Shown here piece by piece: positions 1-7,308 of a stretch of 14,515 bases of DNA. The translations under genes were made by a program, and so were the position numbers. Origin of the DNA: WRAI01 sp031549605. Lineage in GTDB: Bacteria > Bacillota > Clostridia > Oscillospirales > UBA929. The stretch's first letter is position 1. Each line of letters begins with the position of its first letter. The notes under the pieces are model-generated. The model was not told where the DNA came from and made no database searches. It saw only the letters and a list, made by a program, of their open reading frames with translations. Where the stretch lies: the NCBI GenBank assembly GCA_031549605.1, contig JAVBPM010000009.1, positions 1 through 14,515 of the forward strand, given 5' to 3'.

Positions 1-3000
1 TCGGTGAAGGTATAGCCAGTCAGCGTCTTGAGCGCCGTACCGTTGACACGCGCGCCGGTGACTTTGTAGCCGGCGGCCGGCGTGAAGGTGTAAGCCGCCT
101 GCTTGCCCGTCTGCACGCAGCTAACCGTGCCCGAGCCCGACCTGGAGACGTAAACCTTATTGGTATAGCTGACCGCTGTAATAGTAACGGTTTTGCTGCC
201 AACCGCGCCGCTGCCGTCCTTAGCCGTCGCCTTGACCGTTACGGTACCGGCGGCGGTGGCGGTCAGCTTGCCGGTCTGGTCAATCGTCGCGCTGCCGGTG
301 CCGTTAGCGACGCTCCACGTCACAGCTTTGTTGCCGGCGTTGGCGGGCTGCACGGCGGCGGTATAGGTAGACGTTGTGCCAACGGTGACACTGGCCGCGC
401 CGTTGACGGTAATCCCGGAAACCAGAGCGGGTGTGACGGTGACTGTTTTGGTGCCGCTGACGCCGCTGCCGTCCTTGGCGGTCGCCTTAACGGTCACAGT
501 GCCAACGCCGTTGGCGGTCAGCTTACCGGTTTGGTCAATGGTGGCCGTGCCCGTGCCATTGACAACGCTCCACGTCACGGCTTTATAGGTGGCGTCGACG
601 GGCAACACGGCAACGGAATAGGTGGACGACGAACCGTTGGCGACGCTGGCAGCGCCAAAAACGGCAACAGTGTTGACTTGGACTGAGGTGGCCGTGATGG
701 AGACAATCAGGCTGCCGCTCGCAAAGCTGCCATCCTTGGCGATGGCCTTGACAGTAACGGTGCCCACGCCGGTGGCGGTCAGCTGGCCCGTTTGGTCAAT
801 CGTCGCGCTGCCGGTGTCGTTGACAACGCTCCACGTCACGCTCTTGTTGTCGGCGTTGGCGGGTAACACATTGACTGTGTAGGTGGTCTGCGTGCCACGG
901 ACAACGCTTTCTGCGCCGTCAACGGTAACTGCGGTCACCAGCCGCGGCGTGATGGTAACGGTTTTGCTGCCGCTGATATTGCTGCCGTCCTTGGCCGTTG
1001 CTTTAACGGTCACGGTGCCACTGGCAGTGGCGGTCAGCTGGCCTGTTTGATCAATGGTAGCGCTGCCCGTTCCGTTGACCACGCTCCACGTCACGGCCTT
1101 GTTGGTAGTGTTGGCGGGCAGCACAGCCACCGTATAGCTGCTCTGTGCGCCGTTAACAACGCTGGCGGCGCCACTGACCGTGATGGACGTCGCTTTGACG
1201 ACCGCCGCAGTAATGGTAACGGTTTTGGTGCCGCTGATAGTGCTGCCATCTTTGGCAGTCGCCTTAACGGTCACAGTGCCGACGCCGGTGGCAGTCAGCT
1301 TACCGGTTTGGTCAATACTGGCGCTGCCGGTCCCGTTGGCCACACTCCACGTCACGCTCTTATTGCCCGCATTGGCCGGCAGTACAGTGACAGCATAGGT
1401 GCTGTCTGTGCCGTTGACAATGCTGTCGGCACCGCTGACCGTGATGGAACTCACCAGCGGCACGGTAATGGTAACGCTTTTGCTCGCACTGACGCCGCTG
1501 CCGTCCTTTGCCGTCGCCTTAACGGTCACTGTGCCGGCGCCGGTGGCGGTCAGCTTGCCGGTCTGGTCAATCGTCGCGCTGCCGGTGCCGTTGGTAACGC
1601 TCCACGTCACGGCTTTGTTGGTGGTGTTGGCGGGCAGCACCGTGGCGGTATAGTCGCTCTGTGCGCCACTGACAACACTGGCCGAGCCGCCGATGGTGAT
1701 GGATGTCGCGCTGACAACAGCAGCGGTAATCGTAACGGTTTTTGTGCTACTGACATTGCTGCCGTCCTGTGTGGTGGCCTTGACAGTCACGACACCGACG
1801 CCGGTGGCCGTCAGTTGGCCATTTTCGTCAATCGTCGCGCTGCCGGTGCCGTTGGTAACGCTCCAGGTCACGGCTTTGTCGGTGGCATTGGCGGGCAGCA
1901 CGGTGGCCGTGTAGCTGCTCTGCGTGCCGTTGACAACGCTGTCGGCGCCGCTGACAGCGACCGATGTCGCCAGTACCTCTGACTCGGTAACCGTGACAAG
2001 CTTACTGGCCGTGACACCGCTGCCGTCTTTGGCGGTCGCCTTGACGGTCACAGTGCCCACGCCGGTGGCGGTCAGCTGGCCGTTTTGGTCAATCTGAGCG
2101 CTGCCGCTACCCATGACCAGACTCCATGTTACACCCTTGTTGCTCGCGTTGGCGGGCAGTACGACCGCTTCGTATTCGCCCGTCAAGCCATTGACAACGC
2201 TGTCGGCGCCGTTGATGGTGATACCCGTCACAAACACAACCGGCGTCGAAATAACGACGGATTTGGTGCCTACTACGTTGCTGCCGTCGTTGGCTTTCGC
2301 CTTCACGGTCACGGAACCGGCGCTGACGGCCGTCAGCTTACCCGTTGCATCAATGGTGGCACTGCCGGTGCCATTTTCAACACTCCACGTCACCGTTTTA
2401 TCAGTCGCGTTGGCGGGCAGCACAGCGACAGTGTAGCTGCTCTGCGCGCCGACCAGCAGACTGGCGGCACCGTTGACGGTAACACCCGTCACCTGCACGC
2501 CGTTGGTCACGACAAAATTATCGCTGCGCGCGTCGCCCAGATAGTCGACCCAAACGGTCACCGACTTCGGGCTGGCAGCCGCCGCCACGGGCGTAAAGGC
2601 AAAGCTGGCAGTCACCGTGCCCGTAGCATTAAACTGATAGCCGGTCAGCGTCAGCGCACTGGCTGCGCCGCCGTCAATGGCAATAGACCCGACAAACTGC
2701 GTCGCCAACGGTTTGCGGCTGACCAGCGCGGGCGTATGCGCGGGCTGCGCCGCCGCCGTCATGGTGACAGTCACCGTGCCGTTGCTGGCCGTCACGCCGG
2801 TCAGCGTATAGGTTTTCTTCAAGTTGGTGACAGCGGCAGACAGCGATGTCCGCGCGGCCAGCACGGTCGCCTGATCGGTCAAAGTAGCACCCGCCACCGC
2901 GCGCGCGTTGGCCACAGCGTCGCTAAACTCAACCCAGCTGTCAGCCGTGTAGTTATCACGGCTATAGCCCGACACCGTCGCCAACAGTTCATTCAACGAC

Positions 3001-6000
3001 GATTTGTCCACACTCGGAACATCGGGCGAGGTAACGCGGATTTCCGCCGCGCTGGAATAGTCATTGCCCGACACGTCTGTCACAGAGGTCACAGACACCA
3101 GCTTGACGTATCCGACATTTTCAACCGGCTCGAAGCTGACGGTTTTCCATGTGCTGTCAGCCGCCCACGTGCCGCTGGCGCGCAGCGTAAAGGTTTCGCC
3201 ATCTTGGCTTGTGTAGACCTCATATTGCTTAATAATACCGTTTGTGCCCTGCTGACGCGGCAGATAGAGCAGCCCGTCGACCGTTGACACCGAAGACGGC
3301 AGCCACATCGTAATATAGTGCTGCGAGCGTGCAGCGCCACTCCAAGAGGTGTGCCAAATGGTGCTGGTGTTGTTGTCCAGCACATTGTTCGGACCCTCGC
3401 CCGATTGCGAGCTGCCGGCAATAGCGCCCATGCCTGACGGCGGCACCACATTACCGAGCACGTTGGAGACATACGCGGCGCTGGTCTCAACGCCGTAATC
3501 CTCCAAAATCAAGTCGCCCAGCAGCTGCAAATCCTCGCCGTTTGTCATGGTCGTGTAGCCGGTATTGTCACGTGCCCATGCCCATTCCATGGCAAACCAG
3601 TTGACATTCTGCCACGTACCGCCTTCCACGACAACACGGGCGTTATCGACCCATTTCTGCCAACGCGCTCTGTAGTAGTCATAGGTCAGACCCGCCCACT
3701 GACGGTTGGAGTAGTCCTTCAGCCCGCCGCCCTCGGCGTTGGCAATCGAGCCCCACGTCGTAATCAGCGCCCGCGCGTTGAACTCATACAGCTCCTTGGT
3801 AAAGTCATCGGTGTCACTCGACAGCCAGTTGGCCTGCGCCAGCCATGTGCCCAGCAAAAACTCGGGCCGCGTGCCCACCACCATATCGACTAAATCTATG
3901 ATTTCCAAAAACTTATTCGACTGTGCAGTAAAATCCTCTGCATTGCGTGCATTGTACGCGGCGACCATGTCCTTGTGTACCTCTTGCGCCGAATTAGATA
4001 GCACCTGCTTAAGCACATCGGCCAGATCATACAGATACGCGTCACTTTCACTCAGCGTCGCGTAATCGGCCAGCAGCAGGCGCGCCGCCTCCTCCAGCGT
4101 CTCCTTGTTGTAGGCAATGGCACTGGTGCCCCATGTCGACGCCGCGCCGATGGTCGTGGCTGGCCGCGCGTTGATAACCGACTCGGGCGCGCCCTGTCCG
4201 GCGGCATTGTTAGCCGGATTGTACACCGTGTCGTGCAACAGCAGCAAGGCCTCCAGCGCAGACTGGCTAAAGGCGCCGTAACGGCGCGTAACGTAGTCCT
4301 GTAGCCACAGCTCGGTGTCAATAACCGACACGCTGTTGGGCGTAGCGCTCCAAATCAATTCAAAGAACAAATCAAACAGCACGGGGTTGCTCATGCTTGC
4401 CTCAGGCGTAATGCCGATACCGGCGTTAACCGTCGCGGTGTTCAGCACGCGCGGCACCTCGTTAACCAGATTGTCCATATGGCCCATCAAGCCCATGCGA
4501 CCGCCAAAGTTGTTAAGCATACAGTACAACCATGGCGTGCTGCCAAACTCCTTGCTGCCGCCGTACGAGGTCGATTCCCAGCGCGGCTCGCGTTCGGCAA
4601 AGAGATCGAGCACCAGCGCGTGCGACTTGTTGGCGCCCAACCCCTGAATCAGCGACGTCGACGGGTTGCCACCCCACGCCTGAATAATCCAGATACCCTG
4701 CGCGTCAAAGCTCAGCAGCGAGGACATCACACGGCTGCTCACCGTCGACGGCTGCATACCGCCGGTGTTGCCGCCCTCGTGGAACGGGTCGGTGGCGTAG
4801 TAGTGCGAGAAGTCGCCATAGACCGCCTTCTGCGCGGCATAGAACTTTGCCGCGTAACTGGCATAAGCCGCCGTGTCGGTTTTCAACATGTCAGGTCGCG
4901 TGAAATTGCACCACGAGCCCTGTGTAATGACATCTGCGGCAGCCAGCGTCGTGTCGTGGGTGCGAATGTCGTTGGGCACCATGCCGCTATAGCCCTGCAA
5001 AATAGGCGTCATGCCCAGCTTGCGCATAATCAAATGGTTCTTGCGCGCCAGCTCGGTGCGGTCGGCAAACCACGAGTCGTGTAGCGGTCCACCGAAGTTG
5101 CTCATATTGGCCATATACGCCCAGGCATAGTAAGCCGGGCCCGCCAAATAGTCTTTAATCTCCTTATGGCTGTAGTTAAGCTCGGTCAGGAAGCGGCGCC
5201 AGACCTCCTCCTGACCCGTGGTGTCCAATACGAGGTTGACACCGTTGAGTGCCAGCCAGTCCAGCTCCTTGCGCCATTCCTCCTCGCCCCAGAAGGCCAT
5301 GGTATAGGACATGGTGCAGTAGTTGTAGGCGTAGCGCAGCTTGGCCTTGGTCTCACGGCGCACCGGCGTGCTGCCAATCGGCACGATGGCAGACGGCATG
5401 TTGACCTGGTTGCCCACCTGCGAGATATGCACATTACAGAAGTATTTGAGGTAGTAATTCAAGCCCGTCGCCAGCGACACACCGTTGTTGGCGGTGATGC
5501 GAATTTTGCCGGCGCTGTCGTCCAGCTCGAAGTAATCGTAGCTGGGGTTGACCAGGTTGGGCGCAATGCGCAATACAAACCAATCGCTGTACGCCGAGCC
5601 GAGGTTGCGCTCGATAATGCCCTCGACCTCTACCAGCGTGTCGTTCTCATAGACCTCTACGTCATAGGAGCTGCCGGTAAAATTACTCGCGCCCGCGGCG
5701 GGCGCTGTTTGCAGCGGCGACCCGCTGGCCGTGCCGCGCACCTTAACCTCGCGCAGCTCGGACGTGGCAGTCATCGAGTTGTACTCCATATACACACGCA
5801 CAAATCGCGCCTCAATGCCGGTGGCGTCGAAAATGTCACCTGTCGCCAACCCGGCGTCATCAGACCACTTTTCGCCCAGCTTGGCATAGTCGCGACCGTC
5901 CATACTGGTGTAAATCGAATAGTTGAAGTAGCCGGTCGTCGGCGTGAACACTTCGACACTCGTCAGGTCATAGTTGGCCTGCAAGTCAATGTCGACATAG

Positions 6001-6680
6001 GCGGGATACTGCGTGCCCGTCCACTTGGTCGACAGCGCGTTGTCGGTAATATTAGCCGCCGTCGCTTTGCCGAAATTGCTATGTACCGGCTTACCGGCGG
6101 CGATGTTGGTCGGGTCCTCGTCAGGGTTAACCACCGGCATGGTGCCCATAATCTGCAGCTCGGAAATGGCCGGCCAGGGATCGCCGCCATTCGAGCGTTC
6201 AATCTGCGTCAGCGTGACGCGAATGGCGCCATACTGCTTGGCAACGGGCAACGTGTGCGTCTTGACGTTGTCAATGCGCGTCGCTGTCGCATTGGTGACA
6301 ATTGACTCCCACGTCGAGGTGCCATAGACCTGTCCCTCGAGGTTATAGTGGAAAACAAGCGAATACTGGTCAGGGTTGGTCTTCTCAAAGCCGATGACAA
6401 TCGAGCTGACCGTGGCGTTGCCGTCGTAAGAGAACTGGGCAAACACCGTGCCCGAGGTAAACGAACCGTTTCGGATAAGACCGGCGGCGTTAAAGCTGCC
6501 GTCAATCCACTTGGCTTGCTCGCCACTGCTATTGCCCGTTGAGGTAATGGTGGCGTTGGGTGCAATGTTTGTGTCGGCTGCCGACGCGGTCAGCGGTGTG
6601 ACCCCCGTCAAGCCGCTGAACAAACCCAGCAGCATCAGCAGTGACAAGGTCAGTGACAACGCGCGCTTTTGCAGTTTCAT
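1..6680 (-). CDS. Secreted multimodular GH89 alpha-N-acetylglucosaminidase with CBM32-like, FIVAR and BIG2 domains (3' end outside window)
   Basis: The reading frame is open for 2226 codons and leaves the window before a stop. Residues 1-34 form a signal peptide ending ASA. Two F5/8-type (CBM32-like) domains follow at about 36-180 and 191-315. The GH89 core spans about 345-1065: N-terminal domain, TIM barrel starting near R449 (RYAYNYCTMSY), and a helical C-terminal domain. By alignment to remembered human NAGLU, DPFHE gives acid/base E635 and GITPE gives nucleophile E760; NFGG and LDLFAE are also conserved. A further CBM32-like domain (about 1080-1205), a FIVAR-like bundle (about 1224-1285), nine BIG2 domains (1397-2169) and the start of a divergent InlB B-repeat follow. 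GH89 enzymes release terminal alpha-linked GlcNAc, for example from gastric-type mucin or heparan sulfate; the Clostridium perfringens enzyme likewise carries CBM32 domains. The start has AAAGGGG seven bases upstream. The enzyme looks intact and extracellular; the means of surface attachment is not visible. Confidence 0.93.
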   Translation of the reverse strand, partial: MKLQKRALSLTLSLLMLLGLFSGLTGVTPLTASAADTNIAPNATITSTGNSSGEQAKWIDGSFNAAGLIRNGSFTSGTVFAQFSYDGNATVSSIVIGFEKTNPDQYSLVFHYNLEGQVYGTSTWESIVTNATATRIDNVKTHTLPVAKQYGAIRVTLTQIERSNGGDPWPAISELQIMGTMPVVNPDEDPTNIAAGKPVHSNFGKATAANITDNALSTKWTGTQYPAYVDIDLQANYDLTSVEVFTPTTGYFNYSIYTSMDGRDYAKLGEKWSDDAGLATGDIFDATGIEARFVRVYMEYNSMTATSELREVKVRGTASGSPLQTAPAAGASNFTGSSYDVEVYENDTLVEVEGIIERNLGSAYSDWFVLRIAPNLVNPSYDYFELDDSAGKIRITANNGVSLATGLNYYLKYFCNVHISQVGNQVNMPSAIVPIGSTPVRRETKAKLRYAYNYCTMSYTMAFWGEEEWRKELDWLALNGVNLVLDTTGQEEVWRRFLTELNYSHKEIKDYLAGPAYYAWAYMANMSNFGGPLHDSWFADRTELARKNHLIMRKLGMTPILQGYSGMVPNDIRTHDTTLAAADVITQGSWCNFTRPDMLKTDTAAYASYAAKFYAAQKAVYGDFSHYYATDPFHEGGNTGGMQPSTVSSRVMSSLLSFDAQGIWIIQAWGGNPSTSLIQGLGANKSHALVLDLFAEREPRWESTSYGGSKEFGSTPWLYCMLNNFGGRMGLMGHMDNLVNEVPRVLNTATVNAGIGITPEASMSNPVLFDLFFELIWSATPNSVSVIDTELWLQDYVTRRYGAFSQSALEALLLLHDTVYNPANNAAGQGAPESVINARPATTIGAASTWGTSAIAYNKETLEEAARLLLADYATLSESDAYLYDLADVLKQVLSNSAQEVHKDMVAAYNARNAEDFTAQSNKFLEIIDLVDMVVGTRPEFLLGTWLAQANWLSSDTDDFTKELYEFNARALITTWGSIANAEGGGLKDYSNRQWAGLTYDYYRARWQKWVDNARVVVEGGTWQNVNWFAMEWAWARDNTGYTTMTNGEDLQLLGDLILEDYGVETSAAYVSNVLGNVVPPSGMGAIAGSSQSGEGPNNVLDNNTSTIWHTSWSGAARSQHYITMWLPSSVSTVDGLLYLPRQQGTNGIIKQYEVYTSQDGETFTLRASGTWAADSTWKTVSFEPVENVGYVKLVSVTSVTDVSGNDYSSAAEIRVTSPDVPSVDKSSLNELLATVSGYSRDNYTADSWVEFSDAVANARAVAGATLTDQATVLAARTSLSAAVTNLKKTYTLTGVTASNGTVTVTMTAAAQPAHTPALVSRKPLATQFVGSIAIDGGAASALTLTGYQFNATGTVTASFAFTPVAAAASPKSVTVWVDYLGDARSDNFVVTNGVQVTGVTVNGAASLLVGAQSSYTVAVLPANATDKTVTWSVENGTGSATIDATGKLTAVSAGSVTVKAKANDGSNVVGTKSVVISTPVVFVTGITINGADSVVNGLTGEYEAVVLPANASNKGVTWSLVMGSGSAQIDQNGQLTATGVGTVTVKATAKDGSGVTASKLVTVTESEVLATSVAVSGADSVVNGTQSSYTATVLPANATDKAVTWSVTNGTGSATIDENGQLTATGVGVVTVKATTQDGSNVSSTKTVTITAAVVSATSITIGGSASVVSGAQSDYTATVLPANTTNKAVTWSVTNGTGSATIDQTGKLTATGAGTVTVKATAKDGSGVSASKSVTITVPLVSSITVSGADSIVNGTDSTYAVTVLPANAGNKSVTWSVANGTGSASIDQTGKLTATGVGTVTVKATAKDGSTISGTKTVTITAAVVKATSITVSGAASVVNGAQSSYTVAVLPANTTNKAVTWSVVNGTGSATIDQTGQLTATASGTVTVKATAKDGSNISGSKTVTITPRLVTAVTVDGAESVVRGTQTTYTVNVLPANADNKSVTWSVVNDTGSATIDQTGQLTATGVGTVTVKAIAKDGSFASGSLIVSITATSVQVNTVAVFGAASVANGSSSTYSVAVLPVDATYKAVTWSVVNGTGTATIDQTGKLTANGVGTVTVKATAKDGSGVSGTKTVTVTPALVSGITVNGAASVTVGTTSTYTAAVQPANAGNKAVTWSVANGTGSATIDQTGKLTATAAGTVTVKATAKDGSGAVGSKTVTITAVSYTNKVYVSRSGSGTVSCVQTGKQAAYTFTPAAGYKVTGARVNGTALKTLTGYTFT
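174..2492 (-). repeat. Nine tandem BIG2-encoding repeats, period 255/261 bp
   Basis: The segment coding for the BIG2 domains is a DNA-level tandem repeat. A marker segment encoding VTWS (GCTCCACGTCAC or a close variant on the plus strand) recurs at 312, 567, 828, 1083, 1344, 1599, 1860, 2121 and 2382. Spacings are 255, 261, 255, 261, 255, 261, 261 and 261. The two lengths come from two linker types: a longer one such as AAVVKATSI, and a shorter one such as VPLVSSI. The copies are close enough in DNA sequence to recombine or to be collapsed by an assembler. BIG2 domains are bacterial Ig-like modules that usually act as stalks or adhesive spacers in surface proteins. Confidence 0.92.
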
Positions 6681-6727
6681 TAGGAAACCCCTTTCAAATG
6701 CCCAATGGGCACAAATCTGTTGCTATC

Positions 6728-6756
6728 ACTATAGCATAAGGCATTAAACCGTGCAA
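6728..6756 (-). promoter_or_regulatory. Vegetative (sigma-A type) promoter of the GH89 gene
   Basis: On the minus strand the -35 box TTGCAC (6756-6751) and the -10 box TATAGT (6733-6728) are separated by exactly 17 bases. A TG one base before the -10 box adds an extended -10 element. This leaves a leader of about 40 bases carrying the AAAGGGG ribosome site (6694-6688). Confidence 0.8.
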
Positions 6757-6774
6757 GTAACTGACAGATAAGGC

Positions 6775-6813
6775 AAAAAAAGTGCCGAATGGCAACCCAT
6801 TGCACGGCAATGG
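6775..6813 (-). terminator. Terminator-like hairpin overlapped by a competing hairpin, upstream of the GH89 promoter
   Basis: Read on the minus strand, GTGC+AATGG (6805-6797) pairs with CCATT+GCAC (6792-6782, with a two-base CG bulge), and seven T follow at 6781-6775, which is a credible intrinsic terminator. Its left arm also lies in a second perfect hairpin, CCATTGC-3 nt-GCAATGG (6813-6797), so the two structures exclude each other as in an attenuator. No minus-strand gene lies between this element and the divergent genes at 6925, so what it terminates is unclear. It may block antisense read-through or end a short RNA. Confidence 0.45.
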
Positions 6814-6924
6814 AAATTACCTAAACAGTCATAATCAACACCGCAATTTTGTGCACTTTCACCGCCCGGCGTCGCACCCGTCGCACAGCGGCGGCATAGC
6901 ATGGCGCAGAAAGGGGCGGTTGTA

Positions 6925-7071
6925 ATGTATTGCTCTCGAGGTCAATGGCTGCTGTTGCTTATTGCCGCCGCCGCCGGACTGGTGCTGGCGCTGCTGCTGC
7001 CCGCGTCAGTAGTGTTGATACTGCTGGCCGCCATCGGCGCCTGTGTCTGGCTTTGGAATTGCAGGAGGTAA
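6925..7071 (+). CDS. Tiny hydrophobic membrane protein (48 aa)
   Basis: An uninterrupted 48-codon frame starts at ATG 6925, with AAGGGG eight bases upstream. The product begins MYCSRGQW and then has two closely spaced hydrophobic stretches rich in Leu, Ala and Val (about residues 8-26 and 29-43), ending in basic NCRR. It should be a small membrane protein with one hairpin or one long helix. An in-frame ATG at 6901 would add eight residues but has no convincing ribosome site. The last codons, AGG AGG TAA, are themselves the Shine-Dalgarno site of the next small gene, so the two are translationally coupled. I do not recognise a family. The place before a spore gene hints at a sporulation link, but a terminator separates them. 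Confidence 0.6.
   Translation: MYCSRGQWLLLLIAAAAGLVLALLLPASVVLILLAAIGACVWLWNCRR
7063..7068 (+). promoter_or_regulatory. AGGAGG ribosome site embedded in the end of the upstream gene
   Basis: The perfect anti-16S match AGGAGG makes up the last two sense codons of the gene at 6925-7071 and lies seven bases before the ATG at 7076. This decides the start of the following small gene and implies translational coupling. Confidence 0.75.
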
Positions 7072-7075
7072 TCTC

Positions 7076-7201
7076 ATGGTGGTAAAAGTCGTCCGTTCAC
7101 CCCGTATGCTGCGCGGTCTGCTGCGCTTGCTGTTCGACCGACAGCACCGACACAGCCGTTACGACCGGCATGACCGGCACTGCCGACACGGTCGGTGCTA
7201 A
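7076..7201 (+). CDS. Tiny basic protein with an Arg/His-rich tail (41 aa)
   Basis: The frame starts at ATG 7076 behind a perfect AGGAGG and ends with TAA at 7199-7201, directly before a strong terminator. The product opens MVVKVVRSPRMLRGLL, a basic amphipathic segment, and its second half (about residues 22-41) is dominated by Arg, His and Asp with repeated RH-type pairs and two Cys (C36, C41). The His/Cys-rich tail could bind metal or nucleic acid, but that is inference only. Start, ribosome site and terminator all fit, so I think it is translated. No family is recognised; an unrelated non-coding role for the 3' half cannot be excluded. Confidence 0.55.
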   Translation: MVVKVVRSPRMLRGLLRLLFDRQHRHSRYDRHDRHCRHGRC

Positions 7202-7206
7202 CAGAG

Positions 7207-7236
7207 AAAGCAGGGCAACCCTGCTTTTTTCTTTTG
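7207..7236 (+). terminator. Intrinsic terminator after the two small genes
   Basis: The perfect stem AAAGCAGGG (7207-7215) and CCCTGCTTT (7219-7227) closes a three-base loop and is followed by a T-rich tail to about 7235. It lies five bases after the stop codon of the 41-aa gene and isolates it from the sipL-like gene. Confidence 0.9.
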
Positions 7237-7248
7237 CGTTACAAGCTG

Positions 7249-7277
7249 TCATAGCCCTGCGACTGCGTTCATATACT
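7249..7277 (+). promoter_or_regulatory. Sigma-E-like (mother-cell sporulation) promoter of the sipL-like gene
   Basis: TCATAGC (7249-7255) and CATATACT (7270-7277) are separated by 14 bases. This closely fits the known sigma-E pattern of a TCATATT-like -35 and a CATACAAT-like -10 at 13-15 bases. The start of transcription would be near 7284 and the ribosome site AGGGAGG follows at 7293-7299. The downstream gene encodes a spore-envelope protein, so the assignment is biologically coherent. Confidence 0.72.
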
Positions 7278-7289
7278 CCAATGAACGCA
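7264..7289 (+). promoter_or_regulatory. Perfect 9-bp inverted repeat across the -10 box and start site
   Basis: TGCGTTCAT (7264-7272) and ATGAACGCA (7281-7289) are exact reverse complements separated by eight bases. The left arm covers the spacer end and the first three bases of the -10 box; the right arm covers the predicted start of transcription. It is placed like an operator for a dimeric repressor. The transcript would begin inside it, so an RNA hairpin is less likely. Confidence 0.55.
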
Positions 7290-7308
7290 CACAGGGAGGT
7301 TAATTGCT

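Noticed and set aside
174..2492. Regular repeats that might be taken for a CRISPR array
   Set aside because: The period is 255-261 bp, there are no unique spacers, and the repeats encode BIG2 domains in frame.
376..3287. Series of long plus-strand open frames opposite the GH89 gene, with internally repeated protein sequences
   Set aside because: They are antisense images of the BIG2 repeats and neighbouring domains; the minus frame has a signal peptide, catalytic motifs and clear domain families.
6829..6835. TCATAAT, a possible sigma-E -35 box before the two micro-genes
   Set aside because: The sequence 14 bases later (TGTGCACT) is a poor -10 match, so I do not call a promoter; none was convincing for these genes.
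6871..6886. Direct repeat GTCGCAC-CC-GTCGCAC
   Set aside because: It is short, in GC-rich sequence, and not placed relative to any recognised promoter.
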